Assembly (NCBI RefSeq): GCF_003545695.1
Contig: NZ_QUZZ01000001.1
Span: 434,001-498,000 of the forward strand
Length of the DNA: 64,000 nucleotides
Reading direction: 5' to 3'
DNA from: Taibaiella helva
Lineage (GTDB): Bacteria; Bacteroidota; Bacteroidia; Chitinophagales; Chitinophagaceae
Shown here: positions 53,701 to 62,361 of the stretch, piece after piece
Numbering within the stretch: position 1 is the first letter of the stretch
Layout: each line of letters begins with the position of its first letter
Notes under the pieces: generated by a model
Databases searched by the model: none
Told to the model about the DNA's origin: nothing
What the model saw: the letters and a program-made list of their open reading frames with translations, nothing else
Position numbers and translations under genes: made by a program

Positions 53701-53706
53701 GAGCAG

Positions 53707-53733
53707 ATATTAAGGAAAAGTCCTTTTTAATAT
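53707..53733. promoter_or_regulatory. AT-rich inverted repeat in the nrdJ promoter
   Basis: ATATTAA (53707-53713) and TTAATAT (53727-53733) separated by 13 nt. It lies just upstream of the -7 element, so a protein bound here would cover the core promoter. Confidence 0.35.
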
Positions 53734-53752
53734 CCACAGCCCTGTGGATAAA
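53730..53752. promoter_or_regulatory. Inverted DnaA-box-like pair upstream of nrdJ
   Basis: A 9-bp inverted repeat TATCCACAG-CC-CTGTGGATA (53731-53750). On the minus strand 53752-53744 reads TTATCCACA, an exact DnaA-box consensus. The plus strand 53730-53738 reads ATATCCACA, one mismatch. It lies at about -42 to -64 from the predicted start. Confidence 0.55.
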
Positions 53753-53776
53753 GTTCAGGTCTGCTATCTGAACTTT
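53750..53776. promoter_or_regulatory. Inverted repeat AAAGTTCAG/CTGAACTTT
   Basis: A 9-bp perfect inverted repeat with a 9-nt spacer. It abuts the DnaA-box pair and could be a second operator or a small hairpin. It lies between the terminator of the upstream gene and the nrdJ promoter. Confidence 0.4.
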
Positions 53777-53794
53777 TATCACCGTGCCCAACGA

Positions 53795-53823
53795 AAAAAC
53801 CACGCCGGAATGGCGTGGTTTTT
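53795..53823 (-). terminator. Terminator of the Gly/Asn-rich exported-protein gene
   Basis: AAAAACCACGCC (53795-53806) pairs with GGCGTGGTTTTT (53812-53823). Read on the minus strand it follows the stop at 53846 and ends in T, separating this gene from nrdJ. Confidence 0.85.
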
Positions 53824-53845
53824 ATAAAGCATTTTATAAGTGTTC

Positions 53846-55063
53846 TTATCTGCGGCCACCGCTCATGCGGGCGCCACCGCCGCCACCAAAACCACCACCG
53901 CTGCTGCGTGCCGGTGAGGGGCTGCTGAAGCTGCGGGAGGGTTGTGCTCTCTCCATGTTGAAGCTGCGGGAAGGTTGCGCGCGTTCTACATTGTAGCTGC
54001 GTGAAGGCTGTGCGCGTTCCATATTGCCGCGGTTCATGTTTTCGGAGCTGTTGCCACGGAATACATTACCGAAGAAGCCGCCGCGGCGTGCCGGTGCAGC
54101 TTCCTGCATCTGCTGCCTTCCACCTGCTGCTCCCTGGTTTATTTCCGCGGCGCCACGATCGTTCAACCGGATTGCCTGGTTATTATTGTCAAATGAGCGG
54201 TTAGCGCGTACACGCTGGTCGTCGACCTGCATGCCGCCCCTGTTCATCGTATTGCCGTTGAGCCTAACTGCATTATCGCGGTTCATCATAACAGCGTTTC
54301 CGCCGCGACCTCTCATGGGCTGCATTACGGTTCCGTTGCCATTCACGTTCATGGCGCGCATATTGCTGGCGCGGCCATAAGCGCCGGCATTCATCATACC
54401 GTTGCGGGCGCCGCGGGGACCGTAATTAACACTGCGGCCGTAGCTGCCATAACGGCCATCGTTGATGCCCGCATAGTAGCCGTTCCAGTAGCCGAGGCCA
54501 TAACCGCCGCCCCAGCCCCAACCGGGGTAATACCAGGAGCCGAAGCCACCATAGCCGAACCAGGTGTTCATGCCCCAGCAGTTGTTCCAGTAAGGACCAC
54601 CGCCCCAGCCCCAGCCAATACCAATGCTGATGCCGGGAGTATACCAGCCGCCCCAGCCGTAGTAAGGGTTCATATAGAACGGATCGTACCAGAAGGGACT
54701 ATACACACCGCCCCAATAGCCTACAGAGGCCATAGGGTAGTAGAACCTGCGGATACGGGAAGTATAGGAATCATCGTCGTAGTCGATATAAGCGTCGTCG
54801 TCGTTGCCGTAGGAGTTGTTGTACACCTGGGCATTGCCGTCGTAGCCGCCATTGCTGTAGCTGTTCGAGCTGTTGTAATACTCAGCGTCGCCCTGCTGCG
54901 CCTCCTGTTGTTTCTTCTGCTTCTTAGCCTCTGCTTTAGCATCTTTCTGCGCCTGGGAACCGTTGTAATAGACGTCGTCTACATAGCTGCCGTTGCTTTG
55001 GGCGAAAGCAGCGGAGCCGGAGAACAGCGCCATAACAAGGCCGGCAAAAAATAAGCGTTTCAT
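53846..55063 (-). CDS. Exported Gly/Asn/Tyr-rich low-complexity protein
   Basis: A 405-residue exported protein with a signal peptide (about 1-21). The next part is Lys/Gln-rich, then comes a Tyr/Ser/Asn/Asp segment (about 60-110). An aromatic Gly/Trp/Tyr-rich core follows (about 110-210; YWGGVYSPFWYDPFYMNPYYGW), and then a Met/Asn/Arg/Gly-rich half. Three near-perfect 11-residue repeats of the form N-[MV]-ERAQPSRS-[YF] lie close to the C-terminus, before a Gly-rich end. No enzyme domain. It resembles prolin/adhesin-like or matrix-forming low-complexity proteins; function unknown. It ends at a terminator ahead of nrdJ. Confidence 0.65.
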   Translation of the reverse strand: MKRLFFAGLVMALFSGSAAFAQSNGSYVDDVYYNGSQAQKDAKAEAKKQKKQQEAQQGDAEYYNSSNSYSNGGYDGNAQVYNNSYGNDDDAYIDYDDDSYTSRIRRFYYPMASVGYWGGVYSPFWYDPFYMNPYYGWGGWYTPGISIGIGWGWGGGPYWNNCWGMNTWFGYGGFGSWYYPGWGWGGGYGLGYWNGYYAGINDGRYGSYGRSVNYGPRGARNGMMNAGAYGRASNMRAMNVNGNGTVMQPMRGRGGNAVMMNRDNAVRLNGNTMNRGGMQVDDQRVRANRSFDNNNQAIRLNDRGAAEINQGAAGGRQQMQEAAPARRGGFFGNVFRGNSSENMNRGNMERAQPSRSYNVERAQPSRSFNMERAQPSRSFSSPSPARSSGGGFGGGGGARMSGGRR

Positions 55064-55153
55064 GTGAGCGTATTTTGAATTTCCTAATGTTGTTTCTCTA
55101 AAAAGTTAAAGACCTAATGCCAGTCTGAATAGCTTCTTTGCATCCAAAAATAC

Positions 55154-55161
55154 TACATTTG
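55154..55161 (+). promoter_or_regulatory. -7 element of proS
   Basis: TACATTTG, full match to TAnnTTTG. Predicted leader of about 63 nt to the ATG at 55229; no T-box-like structure was recognised. Confidence 0.6.
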
Positions 55162-55228
55162 CGGCAATTCGGAGGTTTACTTCTTATATAGAAATATAGA
55201 CATTAACTAATCAATAAGGTTTAATCGC

Positions 55229-56707
55229 ATGAGTAAAGAAATTACGAGCCGGGAACAGGATTACTCCCAGTGGTACAACGATCTGGTCTTAAAAGGGGAG
55301 CTGGCCGACTATTCGGCGGTGAGGGGCTGTATGGTCATCAAGCCTTACGGTTTCGCTCTTTGGGAGAACATGCGGGACCAGCTCGACCGGATGTTTAAAG
55401 AGACTGGCCACCGGAACGCCTATTTCCCCTTGTTTGTGCCCAAAAGCTTATTTGAGGCGGAGGAAAAAAATGCGGAAGGCTTTGCCAAGGAATGCGCCGT
55501 GGTAACACACTATCGCCTGAAGACCGATCCTGAGCACAAAGGCAAGCTGATCGTAGATCCCGAGGCCCGCCTGGAAGAAGAGCTGGTGGTGCGACCCACG
55601 TCGGAGGCCATTATCTGGAATACCTATAAAGGCTGGATCCAATCCTACCGCGATCTGCCCATCCTTATCAACCAATGGGCCAACGTGGTGCGCTGGGAAA
55701 TGCGTACCCGCCTGTTCCTGCGTACAGCCGAATTCCTGTGGCAGGAAGGGCATACTGCGCATGCTACCAAGGAGGAGGCCCTGGAGGAAACCCGCAAAAT
55801 GCTGGAGGTCTACGCCACTTTTGCTGAAGAATACATGGCGCTGCCTGTGGTCAAGGGTGTAAAATCGGCCAATGAACGCTTTGCCGGCGCCGAAGATACT
55901 TATTGCATCGAAGCCCTGATGCAGGACGGGAAAGCCCTGCAGGCGGGAACTTCGCATTTCCTGGGACAAAACTTCGCCAAAGCTTTCGATGTGAAGTTTG
56001 CCGATAAGGAAAACAAGCTGGAATATGTATGGGCAACCAGCTGGGGTGTGAGCACCCGCCTCATCGGCGCGCTGGTAATGGCGCACAGCGATGACAGCGG
56101 CCTGGTGCTGCCGCCGAAAATTGCGCCGCTGCAGGTGGTGCTGGTACCGGTGTACAAAGGGCCTGAATCCAAAGTGGTGATAGACGAGAGGGCGCAGAGT
56201 ATCGTTAAAGAACTGAAAGCCAAAGGTATATCGGTTAAATTTGACGATGACGACAGCACGCGTCCGGGTTGGAAATTCGCCCAATACGAGCTTCAGGGTG
56301 TGCCTGTGCGTATTGCGCTGGGACTGAGGGACATAGAGAATAATCAGGCCGAGGTGGCCCGCAGAGATACCAAAGAAAAGCAAACCGTTGCGCTCGACGG
56401 CCTGGTGGCCCATGCGGCCGCTTTGCTGGAAGAGATCCAGGAGGCTATGTTCAACAAAGCCAAGGCTTTCCGGGACGATCATATCACAAGGGTCGATACC
56501 TGGGCCGAGTTTGAGCAGGTGCTGGAAGAAAAGGGCGGCTTTATTTCGGCGCATTGGGATGGTACGCCGGAGACCGAAGAAGAGATCAAAGCAAAAACCA
56601 AAGCAACGATACGCTGCATTCCGCTGAACAACGAGCAGGAGGAAGGAAAATGCATCCTTACCGGAAAGCCCTCAAAGGAAAGAGTGCTGTTTGCCAAAGC
56701 CTATTGA
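55229..56707 (+). CDS. proS: Proline--tRNA ligase (archaeal/eukaryal type)
   Basis: A 492-residue class II aminoacyl-tRNA synthetase that charges tRNA-Pro. Motif 2 region [16 protein letters not shown] and motif 3 region around [18 protein letters not shown] are intact. The N-terminus [23 protein letters not shown] and lack of an INS editing domain mark the type-3 (archaeal/eukaryal-like) enzyme. The C-terminal anticodon-binding and Zn-like region ends at AKAY. This is common in Bacteroidota. An AT-rich spacer with no gene follows. Confidence 0.96.
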   Translation: MSKEITSREQDYSQWYNDLVLKGELADYSAVRGCMVIKPYGFALWENMRDQLDRMFKETGHRNAYFPLFVPKSLFEAEEKNAEGFAKECAVVTHYRLKTDPEHKGKLIVDPEARLEEELVVRPTSEAIIWNTYKGWIQSYRDLPILINQWANVVRWEMRTRLFLRTAEFLWQEGHTAHATKEEALEETRKMLEVYATFAEEYMALPVVKGVKSANERFAGAEDTYCIEALMQDGKALQAGTSHFLGQNFAKAFDVKFADKENKLEYVWATSWGVSTRLIGALVMAHSDDSGLVLPPKIAPLQVVLVPVYKGPESKVVIDERAQSIVKELKAKGISVKFDDDDSTRPGWKFAQYELQGVPVRIALGLRDIENNQAEVARRDTKEKQTVALDGLVAHAAALLEEIQEAMFNKAKAFRDDHITRVDTWAEFEQVLEEKGGFISAHWDGTPETEEEIKAKTKATIRCIPLNNEQEEGKCILTGKPSKERVLFAKAY

Positions 56708-56885
56708 TACCCATTATTATCGCCATGAGTAATTGACGGTTAATTCAGTACAGGAAGGAAAAAAAAATCCTTTTTTACCCAACCGCAGGTTTTTGACAGG
56801 GGTCTTATTATTTTGCAACCAAACAATGTTGTCTTTCTGTCAAATTTCATAACTTCAACGCTCATTTTTTTAATTATTTATTGAT

Positions 56886-58823
56886 ATGAAGGGGTTCAAG
56901 ATACTTTTCTTTTTAACAGTGCTATTCGCCTGCGGAATGGTACGGTCACATGCTCAGATTGCGCTTCAGTATACAGATACCACAACCTGCCCGGGCCAGC
57001 CGCTTACGATGTGCGCGGCGTTGACAGGACAGGGAACTAAAATTGATGCTGATGATGAATACAGCTTTGTGATCGATCTGGGATTTCAATTCACTTACTT
57101 TGGAAAGCAATACACTAAATGTATCGTATCGGGTAACGGTATGCTGACCTTCGATACGACCATGGCAGGTCAGAGTGGCGCTAACTGGAACTGGGGACAG
57201 GCATCCACTGCAGGTTGGAACGGTGTTACCCAGGCCAACAATTCGATTATGGTTACCTTCCTCGACCTTTACCCGGTTAATGCGGGTGTGATCCGTTATC
57301 AGCGCTTCGGACAGGCAGGCAGCAGGCGGTTTGTGGTAGAGTGGTGCCGTGTTCCTGTATTCGTCGGTACCTGTGAGCAGCTTTTTGTAACCAGCCAGGT
57401 GATCCTGTATGAGGGCAGTAACAATATCGAAATGTATACAACCCATATATCGCCAATGGGCTTTACCGGCCCTTGTCCTTCTGCCTCCCCGTCTAACCTG
57501 GGGCAGGTCGTTCAGGGCTTGCGCAATGATAACGGAACGGCCTCCTTTTACCCAGCCAACCGCGATCCGGCGGTAACGGCTACGAACTGGGGTGTGACAG
57601 GGATCAACAATGATGGTATGCTGTATACCCCTACAGGCGCAACGACTTATTCCATGAGCCCCATTGCCTTTAACCCATGGCTGATCATCGACTCCATAAG
57701 CTCCCCTGATCTGAAATGGTATGCAGAAGGAGAACCCAACCTGCCGATCGGTACCGGTGCCTGCGCTTCTACTGTTACGGATGCCAATATCAACTATTAT
57801 GTCGTGAACTTTACCGGTAATGCCGGTTGCGATCCTGGTATCCTCACCTTTACGGACACCGTTAGGGTGCACTTCGGTACTTCATATGATACGACCCGGG
57901 CCGAGATTTGCGCCGGTACCACCTACAGCTGGTTTGGTCACGACCTTTTCCTGGCGGGGAATTATGATACCTTGCTGAAAACAACTATGGGCTGCGATAG
58001 CTTCCTGAGGCTGGAGCTTACGGTAAACCCGCTGCCCGATATGACTTTAAGCAATTTCTCTTCTACACTCGGCCTCTGCGGATCGGACAGCGCCCTGCTG
58101 GCTTTGGCCAATCCTGAGCCGACAACCAGCTATCAATGGAACCGTGATGGTTATCCCATACCGGGCGCTAATCTGCCGAAATATGTAGTGCAGGAACCGG
58201 GTGTTTATACGGTAACCGCCACTACAAACAAGAATTGTGCGCTCACATCGCAGCAGGTGACAGTAACGATCAATCCCACTCCGGAGGCAAAGATCGAGCC
58301 GCTTAACGATGAAATCCTTTGTGCCTACGATACGCTGGAAATGAAAGCGCTTCCGGGCAACATTGCAGCCGGCGATTATTATGATTACCGCTGGTCGCCT
58401 GAAAAACCCTTCCGCTTCCTGTCTGGCCCCGATGGTCCTAAAGTAAGAGGCTTGTTTCTGGAACCAACGGAGGTTGTGCTGACGGTATACAATAAATACG
58501 GCTGCTATATTACCGATACTGTTCTTGTACGGACCAAGCCCTGCTGCGAGGTGTTTGCCCCTAATGCGTTCTCGCCCAATGGCGACGGGTTGAACGATTA
58601 TTTCAACCCGCATCTGCAGCCCGGCCAGGTACTGGTATCCCTGCAGATATTTGATCGCTACGGTAAGCTGGTGTACAACAATACCAATATTAAAAAAGGT
58701 TGGGACGGCCGCTACAGCAATGGCAGCGAGGCCGGCGCCGAAGTCTACATGTACCTGATGAAGTATACTTGTGCCGACGGCAAGCTCTATGAAAAGAAAG
58801 AGTCGGTAACCTTGCTCCGCTGA
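56886..58823 (+). CDS. Secreted CHU_C (gliding-motility-type) surface protein
   Basis: A 645-residue exported protein with a signal peptide (about 1-25) and a beta-rich N-terminal domain (about 30-320). Repeated cysteine-containing Ig-like modules follow (DTVRVHFGTSYDT, YSWFGHDLFLAGNYD). The C-terminal about 85 residues form the CHU_C domain: NAFSPNGDGLNDYF, LVSLQIFDRYGKLVYNN and KGWDGRYSNG, ending VTLLR. Such domains occur on type-IX-exported and gliding-associated proteins. Its last about 330 residues are clearly homologous to those of the 59988 protein. A terminator follows. Confidence 0.85.
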   Translation: MKGFKILFFLTVLFACGMVRSHAQIALQYTDTTTCPGQPLTMCAALTGQGTKIDADDEYSFVIDLGFQFTYFGKQYTKCIVSGNGMLTFDTTMAGQSGANWNWGQASTAGWNGVTQANNSIMVTFLDLYPVNAGVIRYQRFGQAGSRRFVVEWCRVPVFVGTCEQLFVTSQVILYEGSNNIEMYTTHISPMGFTGPCPSASPSNLGQVVQGLRNDNGTASFYPANRDPAVTATNWGVTGINNDGMLYTPTGATTYSMSPIAFNPWLIIDSISSPDLKWYAEGEPNLPIGTGACASTVTDANINYYVVNFTGNAGCDPGILTFTDTVRVHFGTSYDTTRAEICAGTTYSWFGHDLFLAGNYDTLLKTTMGCDSFLRLELTVNPLPDMTLSNFSSTLGLCGSDSALLALANPEPTTSYQWNRDGYPIPGANLPKYVVQEPGVYTVTATTNKNCALTSQQVTVTINPTPEAKIEPLNDEILCAYDTLEMKALPGNIAAGDYYDYRWSPEKPFRFLSGPDGPKVRGLFLEPTEVVLTVYNKYGCYITDTVLVRTKPCCEVFAPNAFSPNGDGLNDYFNPHLQPGQVLVSLQIFDRYGKLVYNNTNIKKGWDGRYSNGSEAGAEVYMYLMKYTCADGKLYEKKESVTLLR

Positions 58824-58851
58824 TAAAAACCGGCGTCAGATCAAAAAACTG

Positions 58852-58878
58852 AAGGGCTTTCCGCAAGGAAAGCCCTTT
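58852..58878 (+). terminator. Intrinsic terminator with GCAA tetraloop
   Basis: AAGGGCTTTCC (58852-58862) pairs perfectly with GGAAAGCCCTT (58867-58877), loop GCAA. Confidence 0.88.
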
Positions 58879-59024
58879 GTGTATTCATAAATTAGTATAG
58901 ATTAAAGTGAAAATTATATTCAAGTTATCCCTTCTTTATTTGATAAATGGGCGTCTTTTTAATCATAAAAGGGTATATTCGCTCGAACCAAATGATCCCT
59001 GACTATACAATATTTATTTTGCCG

Positions 59025-59906
59025 ATGAACAGACTTTTCCATTGTTTTTTTTGTTTTCTCTTTTTATTTCTTGCTTCAGGTCCTTCAACAAGAGCGCAGA
59101 ACATTGATCTTTTTGCCGAGCTCGACATGGATGCCCATCCCAATCTCTGCCCGGGCAAAATGTTTGCCGATACCACAACGGACAGCGGACCCAAAGGCGT
59201 GTGGAGCATGGGTACTTACGGGCCGGCTTCAGTTTTTGAAAATACGGTGATCTGGTACCTGAACTCAATGAGCCGTTTCCTTACCCCCCACGAGCAGGAC
59301 AGCCTGGGGACCGGTCCCGGCAGCTACTGGATACAAAAGCTGCTGATCCAGGAAAATGTTGAAGCGCCGGACTACCTGAACCGCGAGACCAACCGGCCGG
59401 TTAATGATATCGGCATCCTGCTCGACTGGCGGGCTTATGAGGATGGCATCATCAAATACGTCGCCCCTCCTTATACCGCTGATTCCGCTTACGGCTTTTT
59501 TGTACACGTGATCGGCGCCGGCGATGGTCCCGACGAACTGGAAAATGATGACAACGATACCACGAACAACTGGGCGGTAAAGAAGATTGTATGGGGTTGT
59601 ACCCCGGTATCCATACAGGAATTGCTGAGCCGCGGAGAGAGAAGATCTTTATTACTGTTCCCCAATCCTGCCAGCGACAAGATCAGCTTTGATTATACGA
59701 CCAGCCGGGCATCTGCTGCCCTGGACATTGTCATCCGGAGCATTACCGGTAATGTGGTGCTGCGCCGGAAGGAGCGCACAGGCGCTGCCGGCGACCACCG
59801 GTTTTCAGTCGATCTGGCTGCAGCAGGACTCAGCAAAGGATTGTACCTGCTTGAGGTCAACGACGGGCAGCAGTATGCCTGTGGGAAATTTGCACTTACT
59901 CAGTAA
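59025..59906 (+). CDS. Secreted protein with type IX sorting domain
   Basis: A 293-residue exported protein when started at the ATG at 59025 (MNRLFHCFFCFLFLFLASG); upstream in-frame ATGs (58947, 58992) would give a poorer signal. The mature N-terminus (LFAELDMDAHPNLCPGKMF) is unusual and has no recognised domain. A Por-type sorting domain follows from about 218 (LLLFPNPASDKISFDY, GLSKGLYLLEVND). It sits between two paralogous CHU_C protein genes with terminators or promoters between, so co-expression is uncertain. Function unknown. Confidence 0.75.
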   Translation: MNRLFHCFFCFLFLFLASGPSTRAQNIDLFAELDMDAHPNLCPGKMFADTTTDSGPKGVWSMGTYGPASVFENTVIWYLNSMSRFLTPHEQDSLGTGPGSYWIQKLLIQENVEAPDYLNRETNRPVNDIGILLDWRAYEDGIIKYVAPPYTADSAYGFFVHVIGAGDGPDELENDDNDTTNNWAVKKIVWGCTPVSIQELLSRGERRSLLLFPNPASDKISFDYTTSRASAALDIVIRSITGNVVLRRKERTGAAGDHRFSVDLAAAGLSKGLYLLEVNDGQQYACGKFALTQ

Positions 59907-59987
59907 CTACCAGGCTGCGACAACAGCTCATCACATCAATATCCAACACCCCATCTGTACCGGATGGCTCCGACTAATAAAAGAACT

Positions 59988-62285
59988 ATGAAAAAGCTTT
60001 ACTATTCCTCTTTTTTCCTCTTCTTCATTTTGCTTTGGAATGCTACCGCTTCCTATGCCAACCACATTCTCGGCTCTGAGCTGCGTTACCAGTTTGTGTC
60101 GGCGTCGGGTAGCACGCAAACCTATAAGCTGACCTTTGTTTTCTTTGCCGATTGCAGCCTGGCATCTTCCGGCTCGTTCAGCACGCTGGTGCCCCCTGCT
60201 ACGCCGAGAATACGGATTGAAGTGTACAAGAATGGTACACACCAGTCCCTGGGCTCCGGTCCTTCGGGCTCCGTATTGCTCGATCCCATAGCGGTCAACT
60301 ACCAGGAAGAAATTACACCCGTATGTCCCGATGAGGCAAACAATACACAGTGTTCCGTGCCTAAAGGCGATTATCCCGGTGTGATGAAATTTACCTTCGA
60401 GGGTACCGTTACGCTTCCGGATACTTCTTCCAACTGGCGTTTCAATTTTGAAGGCGATCATACCAACAACACTGCAGGGCGCAGCGGGCTTATCAACAAC
60501 CTGGCCGGCACCGGTACGATGTGCATCTATGCCACGCTCAACAATACCATACCCATTATTCCCGATCCGGAGGGCTATTATCAGGATGCAGCAGGCAACT
60601 ATGTACCTGTATTCCCGCCTTACGATACCACGGGCAAGAACAACTCGCCTTCTTTTACTTCCGATCCCACACCGTTCTTCTGCATTAACCAGCCGACCAC
60701 CTTCAACCTTGCGGCTATCGACGGCGATGGCGACTCGCTGTCCTTTGCCCTGATCCCGGCGCTGAATACGCCTGTAATGGCCAATGGCACTTATACCAAC
60801 TGTAACTATGTTGCGCCTTTATCAGGCACCAATCCTATTGCAGCGGCCCCGGGCTCATTCAGCTTCAGCCCCGTCACCGGTCAGACCTCTTTTACCCCCA
60901 ACGCTATGGTCAATGCCTGCGTGGTACAGCAGGTGAGCGAATACCGGGAAGGAAAGCTGGTAGGGACCAGTATGCGTGAGATGACCTTCATCATGCTCGA
61001 TAACTGTCCCAACGAAGGCCCGAAAGGACCGGTAACCAATATCAACAACGGAAATGTCGATCCTTCCGATCCCACCAGGATCAACGTATGCCAGGGTATC
61101 AGCGGGAATGTGGCCTTCGAGCTGCAGGGCAACGATCCCGATGGCGACAACATCAATATCTTCGCAACCAACCTGCCCGAAGGGGCTACCGCGCCGGTGA
61201 CCAACAACGGCACGCCCAATCCTGTGCTGCATTTCAGCTGGGATATCGGCGGCTTTGCTCCCGGCGACTATATTTTCTTTGTTACCCTCCGCGACGATGG
61301 CTGCCCGGTAAGGGTAACCCAGACTATTGCCTATACAATTACCATACATGAGGCATACACTTCGGGCCGTAACGATACGATTGAGATTTGTAACGGTGAG
61401 ACCTACGAGTTTTATGGTAACCTGTATTTTAAGACCGGCATCTATGATACCACTTTTAAATCCATCTATGGATGTGACAGTGTGAAGGTGCTGAACCTTA
61501 AAGTGAATCCATTGCCCAATATGCTGCTGAACGGCGGCAACGCAGCCGGGGTATGCCCGGGTAACGAGACCTTGCTGTCGCTGGCCCTGCCCGAAGCCGG
61601 TACCACTTACCAATGGTTTAAGGATGAATCGCCGATCGCCGGAGAAACGGGACCTGCCTATGCCGCTTCCGATGGTGGCATCTACAGGGTTACTGCCGTC
61701 ACCGACGAGGGTTGCCGGGATACTTCCAAACGGATCAAGGTCGACCTGTATCCTGCAGCTGAAGCGCAGATCCTTTCAGTAAGCAATAATAACATCTGTG
61801 CCGGCGATACGGTTACGCTCAAGGCGCAGGAAGGCGAACGCTACATGTATCGCTGGGCGCCCGAGAAGTTCTTCAGGATGTTCTCTGATGCGGAAGGCAG
61901 CACCGTAAAAGGTAAGATCGACTATACCGGTCCTTTGACCCTTACTGTATACAACCGGTACGGTTGCCAGGATACCGCTTCTGTAATGCTGAATACGCAT
62001 CCCTGCTGCGAGGTCTTCGTTCCTACTGCATTTTCACCCAACCAGGATGGTGTGAACGACTACTTCAACCCGCACCTGCAGCCGGGACAGGTAATTGTAA
62101 CGATGCGCGTTTACGACCGGTTGGGTAAGCTGGTATACAATAACGGCAATATCGAAAAAGGCTGGAACGGTGCTTATAAGAACGGCGAACCGGCCGCCCT
62201 GGATACTTATATGTACTACATCAAGTATTCCTGCACCGATGGTAACAACTATGAAAAGAAAGGGGACGTCGTCCTGCTGCGCTAA
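59988..62285 (+). CDS. Secreted CHU_C (gliding-motility-type) multidomain protein
   Basis: A 765-residue exported protein with a signal peptide (about 1-24, ending near SYANH). Its N-terminal about 360 residues have a beta-rich adhesin-like arrangement (HILGSELRYQFVSASG; SFTSDPTPFFCINQPTTFNL). Ig-like modules follow, and the last about 90 residues are a CHU_C domain (TAFSPNQDGVNDYFNP, VTMRVYDRLGKLVYNNG) ending VVLLR. The C-terminal half is homologous to that of the 56886 protein. It is likely a surface or matrix protein exported by T9SS. Start at 59988 rather than 24 bases earlier. The following hairpin belongs to the tilS leader. Confidence 0.85.
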   Translation: MKKLYYSSFFLFFILLWNATASYANHILGSELRYQFVSASGSTQTYKLTFVFFADCSLASSGSFSTLVPPATPRIRIEVYKNGTHQSLGSGPSGSVLLDPIAVNYQEEITPVCPDEANNTQCSVPKGDYPGVMKFTFEGTVTLPDTSSNWRFNFEGDHTNNTAGRSGLINNLAGTGTMCIYATLNNTIPIIPDPEGYYQDAAGNYVPVFPPYDTTGKNNSPSFTSDPTPFFCINQPTTFNLAAIDGDGDSLSFALIPALNTPVMANGTYTNCNYVAPLSGTNPIAAAPGSFSFSPVTGQTSFTPNAMVNACVVQQVSEYREGKLVGTSMREMTFIMLDNCPNEGPKGPVTNINNGNVDPSDPTRINVCQGISGNVAFELQGNDPDGDNINIFATNLPEGATAPVTNNGTPNPVLHFSWDIGGFAPGDYIFFVTLRDDGCPVRVTQTIAYTITIHEAYTSGRNDTIEICNGETYEFYGNLYFKTGIYDTTFKSIYGCDSVKVLNLKVNPLPNMLLNGGNAAGVCPGNETLLSLALPEAGTTYQWFKDESPIAGETGPAYAASDGGIYRVTAVTDEGCRDTSKRIKVDLYPAAEAQILSVSNNNICAGDTVTLKAQEGERYMYRWAPEKFFRMFSDAEGSTVKGKIDYTGPLTLTVYNRYGCQDTASVMLNTHPCCEVFVPTAFSPNQDGVNDYFNPHLQPGQVIVTMRVYDRLGKLVYNNGNIEKGWNGAYKNGEPAALDTYMYYIKYSCTDGNNYEKKGDVVLLR

Positions 62286-62324
62286 GATGCCGAAAATAAA
62301 ACGCGGTTATCCGCAGAACCATTC

Positions 62325-62332
62325 TAAATTTG
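62325..62332 (+). promoter_or_regulatory. -7 element of tilS
   Basis: TAAATTTG, full match to TAnnTTTG. Predicted start near 62337, the first base of the hairpin below. Confidence 0.6.
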
Positions 62333-62336
62333 CCGG

Positions 62337-62357
62337 GCCGGAAGGACCGGCTTTTTT
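62337..62357 (+). terminator. Hairpin and T-tract at the tilS transcription start
   Basis: GCCGG (62337-62341) pairs with CCGGC (62347-62351), then a T6 tract, ATTT and the ATG at 62362. It can end upstream transcripts and would also be the very 5' end of the tilS mRNA. Confidence 0.7.
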
Positions 62358-62361
62358 ATTT

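Noticed and set aside
53730-53752. DnaA boxes as a replication origin
   Set aside because: Only two sites, no AT-rich unwinding element or dnaA gene; a promoter role fits better.
53652-53794. Possible cobalamin riboswitch upstream of nrdJ
   Set aside because: No B12-box-like conserved segments and too little leader after the predicted start.
62170-62361. Extended N-terminus of TilS starting within the previous gene
   Set aside because: It would cross a promoter and a terminator-like hairpin and has no conserved residues before 62362.
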